The position numbers and the translations under genes were made by a program. Under the pieces are notes generated by a model. The model was not told the DNA's origin. It was given only the letters and a program-made list of their open reading frames with translations, and made no database searches. DNA of 27,894 nucleotides from Clostridia bacterium (lineage in GTDB: Bacteria > Bacillota_A > Clostridia > Christensenellales > Aristaeellaceae): NCBI GenBank assembly GCA_017464225.1, contig JAFUDW010000124.1, positions 1 to 27,894 of the forward strand, written 5' to 3'. Positions 21,684 through 27,894 of the stretch are shown here, piece after piece; position 1 is the first letter of the stretch; each line of letters opens with the position of its first letter.

Positions 21684-22825
21684 TGCCGGTTTACAAGGAG
21701 GAAAAAACGAATACGTGGCGGGTGATCTACCGCTACATCGATTGGAAGGGAGAGCGAAAGCAGACTTCAAAGCGAGGATTTGTCACCAAGAGGGAGGCCC
21801 TTGCCTGGGAGAGGGAGCAGCTGAACAAGGTGGCAGCCGATGTGGATATGACCTTTGCCAGCTTCATCGACAGATATACGGAAGACATGAAAACCCGCCT
21901 GAAGGAGAACACCTGGAACACCAAGGAGCATATCATCCGAACCAAGCTGACGCCATACTTTGGAAAGCTCAAGCTCAGCAGCATTACACCCCAGCAAATT
22001 ATCACCTGGCAGAATGAGCTGCTGAATTATCGGGATGCGCAGGGGCAGGCGTATTCCCCGGTATATCTGCGAACGATCCACACACAACTCAGCGCTATCT
22101 TCAACCATGCGGTCCGGTACTATAAATTACGGGAAAATCCCTGCCAGAAGGCCGGAACCATGGGAAAGAAGAAAGCGCGGGAAATGCTGTTCTGGACAAA
22201 GGAGGAGTACCTCCAATTCGCAAAAGCGATCCAGGATAAACCCATGGCATACCATGCCTTCCAGATGCTGTACTGGTGCGGTATCCGGGAGGGAGAATTG
22301 TTGGCGCTGACGCCCGCGGACTTCGACTTCACCAGAGATACGGTGACCATCAGCAAATCTTATCACCGGCTGAACGGAAAAGACATCATTACGGATCCCA
22401 AGACTGAAAAGAGCAATCGAACCATCACCATGCCGGATTTCCTGGCGGCGGAGATGCAGGGATATATTGGTTCCCTGTACGGGATTCAATCAGATGACAG
22501 AATATTCCCGTTCACCAGCAGCTTCCTCCACCACGAAATGAAGCGGGGATGCAAGATTTCCGGTGTCAAAAAGATCCGGGTGCACGACCTTCGTCACTCG
22601 GCAATCTCCCTGCTGATCGACATGGGCTTCTCCCCGCTGGCCATTGCGGATCGCGTCGGACACGAAGCCATAGAGATCACCTACAATTACGCCCACCTGT
22701 TCCCTTCCAAACAGCAGGATATGGCCAAGCAGCTGAGCCAGGCCATGCAGGATACGCCGGACCCGCCGGACAACCCACCGTATGCACCACAACTGACCCT
22801 GATCAAAAACGACAGCGCCGCATGA
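21683..22825 (+). CDS. int: Tyrosine recombinase/integrase (cassette B)
   Basis: A 380-residue integrase with the same three domains and catalytic residues as cassette A: Arg202 (IREGELLAL), Lys240/243, His301 and Arg304 (HDLRHS), His327 and Tyr336. Alignment by eye over 350 residues has no gaps and 255 identities (73%). The differences cluster at 111-120, 181-190 and 251-280, while blocks such as 71-80, 241-250 and 301-310 are identical. It carries an extra proline-rich C-terminal tail of about 25 residues. I start at the ATG that overlaps the excisionase stop; the frame is open far upstream but that part lies over the excisionase gene. parM follows after 19 bp. Confidence 0.95.
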   Translation: MPVYKEEKTNTWRVIYRYIDWKGERKQTSKRGFVTKREALAWEREQLNKVAADVDMTFASFIDRYTEDMKTRLKENTWNTKEHIIRTKLTPYFGKLKLSSITPQQIITWQNELLNYRDAQGQAYSPVYLRTIHTQLSAIFNHAVRYYKLRENPCQKAGTMGKKKAREMLFWTKEEYLQFAKAIQDKPMAYHAFQMLYWCGIREGELLALTPADFDFTRDTVTISKSYHRLNGKDIITDPKTEKSNRTITMPDFLAAEMQGYIGSLYGIQSDDRIFPFTSSFLHHEMKRGCKISGVKKIRVHDLRHSAISLLIDMGFSPLAIADRVGHEAIEITYNYAHLFPSKQQDMAKQLSQAMQDTPDPPDNPPYAPQLTLIKNDSAA

Positions 22826-22844
22826 GCGGCAGAAAGAGAGGATT

Positions 22845-23786
22845 ATGCTTACCAACACCAACCCCATCACCAAGAATCCCACCGTGGTCATCGGAGTCGA
22901 TGCCGGCTATGGGAACATCAAGACGGCCAACACCTGCTTCCCGGCAGGTGTGGTCGCCTATGAAAAAGAACCGATCTTCGCCGGGAGCGTGCTGATCTAC
23001 AACGGCACGTACTACAGCATCGGCGAAGGCCATAAGGAATTCATCCCGGAAAAGATCATCGATCAGGATTACTACATCCTGACCCTGGCCGGTATCGTCC
23101 GGGAACTGGAAAAAGCGAATATGCCAACGGCGGATGTGCACCTGGCCGTAGGACTGCCCCTGACCTGGGTATCGGAACAGAAGGAACGCTTCAAAAAGTA
23201 TCTGATGCAGAAGAAGGAAGTGAAGGTTCAGTACCGGGATATGACCTATGCCATCCGCATCGTCGGCGTGGATGTGTTCCCGCAGGGCTTCGCCGCCATC
23301 GCAGAGAGGCTCCAAGAGTTCACGGGGACGACCATGCTGTGCGATATCGGCAATGGCACCATGAACATCATGACCATCAACGACGGGAAGCCTGACCCGC
23401 AGAAATGCTTCACGGAGAAATACGGTACCTACCAGTGCATGATAGCCGTGCGGGAACAGCTGATGCGGAAATTCGGCACTGCCATCGGTGATCGCCTGAT
23501 TGAGCGGGTGCTGTGTTACGGAACAGATGATATCGGCGAAAAGTATCTGACCGTGATTCAGGAAACTGCCAGGCAGTATGTGGCCGGGATCATGCGCAGG
23601 CTGCGGGAGCACGAATACAACCCGGAATTGATGAAGCTGTATGTCGTCGGAGGAGGAGGCTGCTTGATCCGGCACTTTGGGACATACGATCCCAACCGGG
23701 TAACGATCAATGACGATATTTGTGCCACGGCCAAGGGATACGAATTTCTGGCCAGCCTCCGGCTGAAAAAGGCGGCAGTAGCATGA
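22845..23786 (+). CDS. parM: ParM-like actin-family plasmid segregation ATPase
   Basis: A 313-residue actin-fold protein of the ParM/Alp group, which polymerises with ATP and pushes plasmid copies apart. Phosphate loop 1 is VIGVDAGYGNIKTAN near residue 15, phosphate loop 2 is LCDIGNGTMNIM near 167, and the adenosine motif is VVGGGGCLI near 265. Length and motifs fit the family, with no truncation. It is read in the same direction as the integrase, and its stop overlaps the start of a small RHH protein (ATGA) as in parMR operons. A segregation motor on an integrated element implies that the excised circle is kept as a low-copy replicon for some time, an inference. Confidence 0.88.
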   Translation: MLTNTNPITKNPTVVIGVDAGYGNIKTANTCFPAGVVAYEKEPIFAGSVLIYNGTYYSIGEGHKEFIPEKIIDQDYYILTLAGIVRELEKANMPTADVHLAVGLPLTWVSEQKERFKKYLMQKKEVKVQYRDMTYAIRIVGVDVFPQGFAAIAERLQEFTGTTMLCDIGNGTMNIMTINDGKPDPQKCFTEKYGTYQCMIAVREQLMRKFGTAIGDRLIERVLCYGTDDIGEKYLTVIQETARQYVAGIMRRLREHEYNPELMKLYVVGGGGCLIRHFGTYDPNRVTINDDICATAKGYEFLASLRLKKAAVA

Positions 23787-24151
23787 GCAAGAAAGAAAAC
23801 CTGTTTACCACCACCCTGCGGCTGAACCTGGATAATGCGCAGGACATGGAAGCATGGAACAATCTGATGAGCGCAGATAGCAGCCAGCCAGATTACAGCT
23901 CATACAGCCGAACGATTGTCACCGCCATCAACGATCACTTCTCCCAGCTGGATCAGCCGGATCGGGAAGAATGGATGCCGGTTCTGCTGCAAAAGATACA
24001 GGAAACTGTTCGGGAAACGATCATCTGCACCATGAAAGAGATCGCGGTCACGACAGCACCGCCGGTATCAAAAGATGAAGCCCAAAGGGACGCTGCTGAG
24101 CCGCTCAACGAAACAGAAGCGAGAATCGAAGCCTTCCTGGACTGCTTTTGA
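23783..24151 (+). CDS. parR: ParR-like centromere-binding protein
   Basis: A 122-residue protein whose N-terminus fits a ribbon-helix-helix fold: strand TTTLRLNL, helix AQDMEAWNNLMSA, helix SSYSRTIVTAINDHFSQLD. ParR proteins bind repeated DNA at the centromere with this domain and catch the ParM filament end with their C-terminus; here the last residues (ETEARIEAFLDCF) form a short acidic helix that could do so. The call rests mainly on size, fold and the overlap with parM, since ParR sequences diverge strongly. I start at the ATG that overlaps the parM stop. Octamer repeats directly downstream would be its natural target. Confidence 0.62.
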   Translation: MSKKENLFTTTLRLNLDNAQDMEAWNNLMSADSSQPDYSSYSRTIVTAINDHFSQLDQPDREEWMPVLLQKIQETVRETIICTMKEIAVTTAPPVSKDEAQRDAAEPLNETEARIEAFLDCF

Positions 24152-24166
24152 GGGGTGCACCAAAAG

Positions 24167-24337
24167 TGGTATTACGACGAACAGAAAAATGATACCAAGT
24201 GTGATACCAGACCATGATGTGACGAACCAGAGGCGAAATTCTGGTGATTACGTTAAGAAGCTAAATTTTAAAAATCACCAGTAACAAAATCAATACCAAA
24301 AGACCACCAAACCCCTGCACCTGAAAAGTTGGTATCA
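24167..24337. repeat. Cluster of ATACCA octamers, candidate parC centromere
   Basis: Five copies of (T/C)(G/A)ATACCA or close: 24190-24197, 24202-24209 and 24291-24298 on plus, and TGGTATTA (24167-24174) and TGGTATCA (24330-24337) as reverse copies. A perfect 9-bp inverted pair CTGGTGATT (24241-24249) / AATCACCAG (24273-24281) and two GACGAAC copies (24177-24183, 24221-24227) lie between them. They start 15 bases after the parR stop. Integrase arm sites are the alternative. Confidence 0.6.
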
Positions 24338-24371
24338 CATGCCAACCAACAGGCGCAGGGGCCTTCATTAT
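24312..24371 (+). terminator. Terminator of cassette B
   Basis: CCCCTGCACCTG (24312-24323) pairs with CAGGCGCAGGGG (24350-24361), 12 positions with one G-T. The loop contains a smaller stem TTGGTAT..ATGCCAA. CCTTCATTATTTTT follows. It ends the parMR transcript about 160 bases after the parR stop. Confidence 0.7.
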
Positions 24372-24416
24372 TTTTCAGCGAAAGCAGAAACGGGGTAAGT
24401 CGCAGACATACCCCAC

Positions 24417-24509
24417 AACCACAGAGCGTAAGCTCTGGTTTTCAGGGGCTTGGGGGCGGAGCCCTCAACAAGCTTTTTGCAATTTTTATAACAATTGCAT
24501 TGCTTGCCA
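24417..24509 (-). other. Conserved structured module, copy 2 (inverted; possible oriT or origin)
   Basis: Read on the minus strand it repeats the layout of 21143-21232: TGGCAAGCAATGCAA (24509-24495), the TTGCAAAA.GCTTGTTG block, GGCTCCGCCCC (24463-24453), then the hairpin CAGAGC-TTAC-GCTCTG (24437-24422) and GTGGTT. Spacing is within a few bases of copy 1. GGGGTATGTCTGCGACTTAC follows on the same strand. The stretch 24152-24596 has no gene and holds the repeats, a terminator, this module and a palindrome. Confidence 0.65.
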
Positions 24510-24513
24510 ATAT

Positions 24514-24532
24514 GCAAAAGTGGGACTTTTGC
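24514..24532. repeat. Perfect inverted repeat at the right edge of the mobile region
   Basis: GCAAAAGT-GGG-ACTTTTGC, 8 bp arms around three bases, immediately outside the second conserved module and 65 bases before the lysR stop. It could be part of a recombinase core site or a short terminator for lysR. Confidence 0.6.
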
Positions 24533-24596
24533 CCTGCTTGCTACAATATGTTTGACCATGAGATACTCCGTCTATATTTACGGCGCGACATTCATG

Positions 24597-25505
24597 TTAT
24601 GGTTCATCGGCATGAGTTTCCCGCAGCCTGTCCATCAGTTCGCGGCAGGCTGCGCTGGTAGGCTGATTAGCGCGGGTGATCATGCAAACGGTATGGGCGG
24701 GCGGATCATCGGTCAAGCGGATTTTGACGATTTCTCCGGTACGAAGCTGTTCCAGCGCCATAAATTCTGGCAGGAAAGCTGCGCCCAGCCCGCTGCACAC
24801 CATGGGCACGATCTGGGACATGGCGGATACGAAGGTGGTGGGATGGAACAGCAGGCCATGCTGGGCAAAGTATCCACATAGCATTTCATAACTCACACTT
24901 TTTCGGTGCATCGCCACAAAGGGCCAGGAAGCGATCTGCTCCAAGGCACGAGAAGCCGTGGGGTCAAACTTCGTGGCGATGGAAGCAGGGGCCACCAGCA
25001 CATCGGGGAAAGTAGCCAAGGTTTCCACGGACAGGGAGGCGTTTTCATGAAGGGGCTTGGTGACGATGGCCAGGTCGGCCAAGCCATGCAGGATAAAAAA
25101 GATAGCATCCTCGCTGGTCATGCTGCGGACATTGATCTGCACGCCGGGATAATCCTGCCGGTAATCCCGCAGGGCGGGCAGCAGCGCGCCCCGCAGCGCC
25201 ACTTCGCTGGCGGCAATAGTGATTTGCCCGTTACGCAGGTGGGCCATGTTTTTCAGCTCGGTTTCGGCACAGGCGATATGCTGCACCGCCTCTTGCACAT
25301 GGGCAAACAGGATTTCGCCTTCGTGGGTCAGCGTAATGCCCTTGTTGCTGCGGATGAACAGCTGGCAGCCCAACTCCTGCTCCAGTTGGCTGACGATTCG
25401 GGTGATGTTGGGTTGGCTGTTGTGCAATATTCGCGCCGCCATGGTAAAGCTTTCGCAGGTGGCTACATGATAGAAAATCCGATACGCTTCATAGGATGCC
25501 GCCAT
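24597..25505 (-). CDS. LysR-family transcriptional regulator
   Basis: A 302-residue regulator with the N-terminal winged helix of the family (YEAYRIFYHVATCESFTMAA, RILHNSQPNITRIVSQLEQE, GCQLFIRSNKGITLTHEG) and a two-lobed periplasmic-binding-like effector domain from about residue 90. Its effector is unknown. I start at 25505, with GGAGGGG upstream; the ATG five codons earlier contains that ribosome site. It is divergent from a MATE transporter with overlapping promoters, so it most likely controls the pump and perhaps itself. Only 65 bases separate its stop from the palindrome at the mobile-region edge, and its length is normal, so it was not cut by insertion. Confidence 0.92.
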   Translation of the reverse strand: MAASYEAYRIFYHVATCESFTMAARILHNSQPNITRIVSQLEQELGCQLFIRSNKGITLTHEGEILFAHVQEAVQHIACAETELKNMAHLRNGQITIAASEVALRGALLPALRDYRQDYPGVQINVRSMTSEDAIFFILHGLADLAIVTKPLHENASLSVETLATFPDVLVAPASIATKFDPTASRALEQIASWPFVAMHRKSVSYEMLCGYFAQHGLLFHPTTFVSAMSQIVPMVCSGLGAAFLPEFMALEQLRTGEIVKIRLTDDPPAHTVCMITRANQPTSAACRELMDRLRETHADEP

Positions 25506-25546
25506 ATCTTTCCCCTCCATATCAAATCCTGATAGCCGATATACAA

Positions 25547-25575
25547 AATATATCTTTTACAGAGAGCAAAGTCAA
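25547..25575 (-). promoter_or_regulatory. lysR promoter
   Basis: On the minus strand TTGACT (25575-25570), 17 bases, TATATT (25552-25547). It overlaps the oppositely directed MATE promoter almost completely. Confidence 0.8.
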
Positions 25576-25584
25576 GTGTATAAT
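25556..25584 (+). promoter_or_regulatory. MATE pump promoter
   Basis: TTTACA (25556-25561), 17 bases, TATAAT (25579-25584). Because transcription begins near 25590, a GTG at 25576 in the same frame cannot be the start of the pump. Confidence 0.8.
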
Positions 25585-25593
25585 ATTTGCCGT

Positions 25594-25613
25594 GTGAAAA
25601 TACACAAATTCAC
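25594..25613. promoter_or_regulatory. Candidate LysR-type binding site
   Basis: GTGAA-N10-TTCAC, an interrupted inverted repeat that contains the T-N11-A pattern usual for LysR regulators. It lies just downstream of the MATE -10 box and upstream of the lysR promoter. Confidence 0.45.
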
Positions 25614-25635
25614 GCACGATGGGAAGCATGTAATT

Positions 25636-26982
25636 GTGAACAAGGATCTGACGGTGGGAAAGCCGTCTTCGGTATTGTGGCGCTTCTGCCTGCCGTTGTT
25701 TGGCAGCATCATCTTTCAGCAGCTTTATAACATCGCTGACAGCTGGGTGGCGGGAAAATTCATTGGCGAAAACGCCCTGGCTGCCGTGGGCAATAGCTAT
25801 GAGATTACGCTGATCTTCATCGCTTTTGCCTTTGGCTGCAACATGGGCTGCTCTGTGGTGGTGTCGCAATTATTTGGCGCCAAGGATTACCGGCAGGTGA
25901 AAACCGCCGTTTCCACCGCCATGCTGCTGACGGGCGCGGTGTGCCTTGTACTCATGGCCTTTGGCCTGGCGGGCTGCCGTTGGCTTTTGACCCTGCTGAA
26001 TACACCGCATGCGGCCATGGCTGATTCGGCGCTATACCTGAATATTTACATTCTGGGCCTGCCTTTTATGTTCTTTTACAACGTGGCTACGGGGACGTTT
26101 GCAGCTCTGGGTGATTCCCGCACGCCCTTCATCTTCTTGGCGCTGTCCTCTACGGTCAATATCGGGATGGACATTCTATTCGTCACCGCCTTTGGCATGG
26201 GTGTGGACGGTGTGGCCTGGGCTACCTTCATCTGCCAGGGTATCAGCTGTGTGCTGGCAATGGCCGTGGTGCTGCGGCGTATGCGGGCACTGACGGTGGG
26301 GATGGGCAAAGCGCCGCTGTTTTCTGCCGCGTTGCTGAAAAAGATCATCGTCATCGCTGTGCCCAGCACCTTGCAGCAGAGCTTCATCTCCGTGGGCAAC
26401 TTGGTGATCCAGGGCGTGATCAACGGCTTTGGAACAAGCGTGATGGCGGGCTATTCCGCTGGGGTCAAGCTGAATAATCTGGTCATTACCTCCTTTACCA
26501 CGTTGGCCAACGGCATCTCCAATTACACAGCGCAGAACATCGGCGCGGGCAAGCGGAAGCGTGTACGGCAGGGCTTGCAGGCAGGTCTGAAAATGGTGTG
26601 GCTGCTGTGCGTCCCTTTCTGTTTGCTGTATTTCTTTGTAGGAGAGGCGCTGGTGCGTTTTTTCATGGACGAGCCGACGGAGTTGGCTTTAAAAACTGGC
26701 ATCATTTTTTTGCGCATCCTGTCGCCCTTCTATTTTGTGGTTTCCGCCAAGTTGGCAGCGGACGGGGTGCTGCGCGGAGCGGGCATGATGCGGCAGTTCA
26801 TGATTGCTACCTTTACCGACCTGATCCTGCGGGTGATGCTGGCGATCCTGCTCTCTCGCACGGCGCTGCAATCCACCGGCATCTGGTGTGCCTGGCCCAT
26901 CGGCTGGGTGATCGCCACCGGTCTATCGCTGCTCTTCTATAAAAAAGCTTTTCTCAATACAGAAAACACCGTTCCTGCATAG
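25636..26982 (+). CDS. MATE-family multidrug/toxin efflux pump
   Basis: A 448-residue inner-membrane protein with about 12 hydrophobic helices, of the MATE family that expels cationic drugs or metabolites in exchange for Na+ or H+. Family segments include PLFGSIIFQQLYNIADSWVA near the start, NIYILGLPFMFFYNVATGTF AALGDSRTP mid-N-half, and VPSTLQQSFISVGNLVIQGV starting the second half. That is the NorM/DinF-like two-lobe repeat. The start is GTG at 25636, with GGGAAG about 10 bases upstream; the frame is open to 25576 but that is the promoter. Divergent lysR suggests inducible expression. The flavoprotein gene starts 34 bp downstream and may be co-transcribed. Confidence 0.93.
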   Translation: MNKDLTVGKPSSVLWRFCLPLFGSIIFQQLYNIADSWVAGKFIGENALAAVGNSYEITLIFIAFAFGCNMGCSVVVSQLFGAKDYRQVKTAVSTAMLLTGAVCLVLMAFGLAGCRWLLTLLNTPHAAMADSALYLNIYILGLPFMFFYNVATGTFAALGDSRTPFIFLALSSTVNIGMDILFVTAFGMGVDGVAWATFICQGISCVLAMAVVLRRMRALTVGMGKAPLFSAALLKKIIVIAVPSTLQQSFISVGNLVIQGVINGFGTSVMAGYSAGVKLNNLVITSFTTLANGISNYTAQNIGAGKRKRVRQGLQAGLKMVWLLCVPFCLLYFFVGEALVRFFMDEPTELALKTGIIFLRILSPFYFVVSAKLAADGVLRGAGMMRQFMIATFTDLILRVMLAILLSRTALQSTGIWCAWPIGWVIATGLSLLFYKKAFLNTENTVPA

Positions 26983-27016
26983 GGAACGTGTTAAATAGAT
27001 GAAGGAGGAATACCTC

Positions 27017-27894
27017 ATGAAGAACCGTATCCTTGCCTTGCTGACCGTTGTGGCCCTGCTGCTGGCCGTATTGCCTGCGGCGCTGGCTGCTACGGTCACT
27101 GAGACCACCGTCACCGGCACGGGCACCGCCCAGGGCTTTGGCGGCGACGTAACGGTGAACCTGACGCTGAACAACGGCGAGATTACCATCGCGGAGATCA
27201 TCGGCGATAGCGAAACCCAGGGCATCGGCAGCAAGATCGTGGAAGAATGGCCCCAGGCTTTTGTAGAAGCCAACGGCATTGTGGACACCTATACGGGCGC
27301 TACCTTCGCGTTTGTCACCCGCGCCGCGGTCATCGAGGCTGCCCGCGCCGCTTTGACGGATGCCGGTGTGAACCCCGATGATTATATGCGGGAAGCCGCT
27401 GAGGAAGCCGCCGAGGATGTGACCCTGGACGCCGACATCGTGATCGTCGGCGCGGGCGGCGCGGGCATGACCGCCGCCATCACCGCCGCTGACGCGGGCA
27501 AGACCGTGGTGATCCTGGAAAGCCAGCCCGCCGTGGGCGGCAACTCCGTCAAGGCCACCGGCGGCATGAACGCCGCCAAAACCGTATATCAGGACGCAAA
27601 CGCTTTCGGTGAATCCGCCGGTGTGGAAAAGACGCTGGCCGCCGCCGAAGCCTATGTCGATAACGAGGCCATCACTGCCCTGGCCGCCACGGTCAAGGAA
27701 CAGTGGGATGCCTACCAGGCCAATCCCGAAGGATATTTCGATTCCACCGAGCTCTTTGCCCTGGATACCCTGATCGGCGGCAAAGGCTTGAACGATCCCG
27801 ATCTGGTGAACACCCTGGTGGGTAACAGCGCCGAGGCCATTGATTGGCTGAGCACCATCAACATCGACCTGAACAATGTGGCCGCTTTCGGCGG
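27017..27894 (+). CDS. Exported FMN-binding/FAD flavoprotein reductase (flavocytochrome c-like), 3' end beyond window
   Basis: The first 292 codons of a larger gene cut by the window edge. Residues 1-25 are a signal peptide (ILALLTVVALLLAVLPAALA). An FMN-binding domain follows (about 27-118), with the flavin-attachment motif DTYTGAT near residue 95, whose second Thr (the last of TGAT) would carry FMN covalently by an ApbE-type transferase. Then comes an FAD domain of the fumarate reductase/succinate dehydrogenase flavoprotein type: DIVIVGAGGAGMTAAI near 141-156 and GGNSVKATGGMNAAKT near 175-190. Such proteins reduce fumarate, urocanate, acrylate-type or other enoate acceptors at the cell surface; the substrate residues lie beyond the window. 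AAGGAGG stands 7-8 bases before the ATG. It follows the MATE gene by 34 bp. Confidence 0.9.
   Translation, partial: MKNRILALLTVVALLLAVLPAALAATVTETTVTGTGTAQGFGGDVTVNLTLNNGEITIAEIIGDSETQGIGSKIVEEWPQAFVEANGIVDTYTGATFAFVTRAAVIEAARAALTDAGVNPDDYMREAAEEAAEDVTLDADIVIVGAGGAGMTAAITAADAGKTVVILESQPAVGGNSVKATGGMNAAKTVYQDANAFGESAGVEKTLAAAEAYVDNEAITALAATVKEQWDAYQANPEGYFDSTELFALDTLIGGKGLNDPDLVNTLVGNSAEAIDWLSTINIDLNNVAAFG

Larger units (their letters stand above)
18410..24532. mobile_element. Integrated mobile region downstream of guaA: two tandem integrase cassettes
   Basis: The region contains an XRE repressor, two xis-int pairs, MobC-like and TnpV proteins and a ParM/ParR pair, between housekeeping guaA and a lysR-MATE locus. 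The two integrases are about 73% identical without gaps over 350 residues, counted by eye. The edges are not proven: the left is placed at the nested repeat after guaA, the right at the palindrome following the second conserved module. The guaA 3' end is a known target for genomic islands. No relaxase, replication or type IV secretion genes are present. Confidence 0.75.

Noticed and set aside
24362..24596. A small gene in the stretch before lysR
   Set aside because: Short frames exist but cross the conserved hairpin module and lack ribosome sites; the DNA is better explained as a structured non-coding region.
1..27894. A CRISPR array, transposase or insertion sequence
   Set aside because: No regular spaced repeats and no transposase frames were found; the only recombinases are the two tyrosine integrases.

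Overview
The window looks like the chromosome of a spore-forming, fairly GC-rich Clostridia-type Bacillota. The support is yabP/yabQ next to divIC, strong Shine-Dalgarno sequences, sigma-A-like promoters and clostridial integrative-element genes. I cannot fix the genus; a gut lineage is an inference.

Left part (1-2185): a leftover C-terminal piece of an ECF sigma factor, then a secreted protein with a C-terminal SH3 domain, then about 280 bp without a supported gene. Next (2185-10661, all minus strand) comes a long, closely packed run read from iscR leftward: iscR-nifS-nifU (Fe-S cluster assembly), hflX (ribosome-rescue GTPase with an extra N-terminal JAMM-like domain), two VanY-type zinc carboxypeptidases, a YprB-like nuclease, a TPR protein and a penicillin-binding D,D-carboxypeptidase. 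A consensus promoter with a perfect 17-bp palindrome resembling the IscR type-1 site sits in front of it.

10717-15348 (minus) holds a membrane protein-dusB pair, a PrsA/SurA-like lipoprotein, and yabP-yabQ-divIC-ppx. A divergent plus-strand gene (15490-16293) encodes a receiver-like protein without the phospho-acceptor Asp. Then come tRNA-Gln(CUG) and tRNA-Glu(CUC) with a perfect-consensus promoter and a terminator, and guaA, whose glutaminase half is cut down to a non-catalytic remnant.

Downstream of guaA lies a mobile region (about 18.4-24.5 kb) made of two related cassettes in tandem. Cassette A has an XRE repressor, an excisionase-like protein, a tyrosine integrase, a MobC-like protein and TnpV. 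Cassette B has an excisionase-like protein, a tyrosine integrase 73% identical to the first, a ParM-like actin and a ParR-like partner, followed by a cluster of ATACCA repeats that could be the centromere. Each cassette ends in the same ~90-bp conserved structured module, the second copy inverted. Repressor-type motifs at the cassette A promoter recur at the cassette B promoter, which suggests shared control. There is no relaxase or replication protein, so if these elements move between cells they need help from elsewhere.

The right end holds a LysR regulator divergent from a MATE efflux pump, with overlapping promoters, and the start of a secreted FMN/FAD flavoprotein reductase cut by the window edge.
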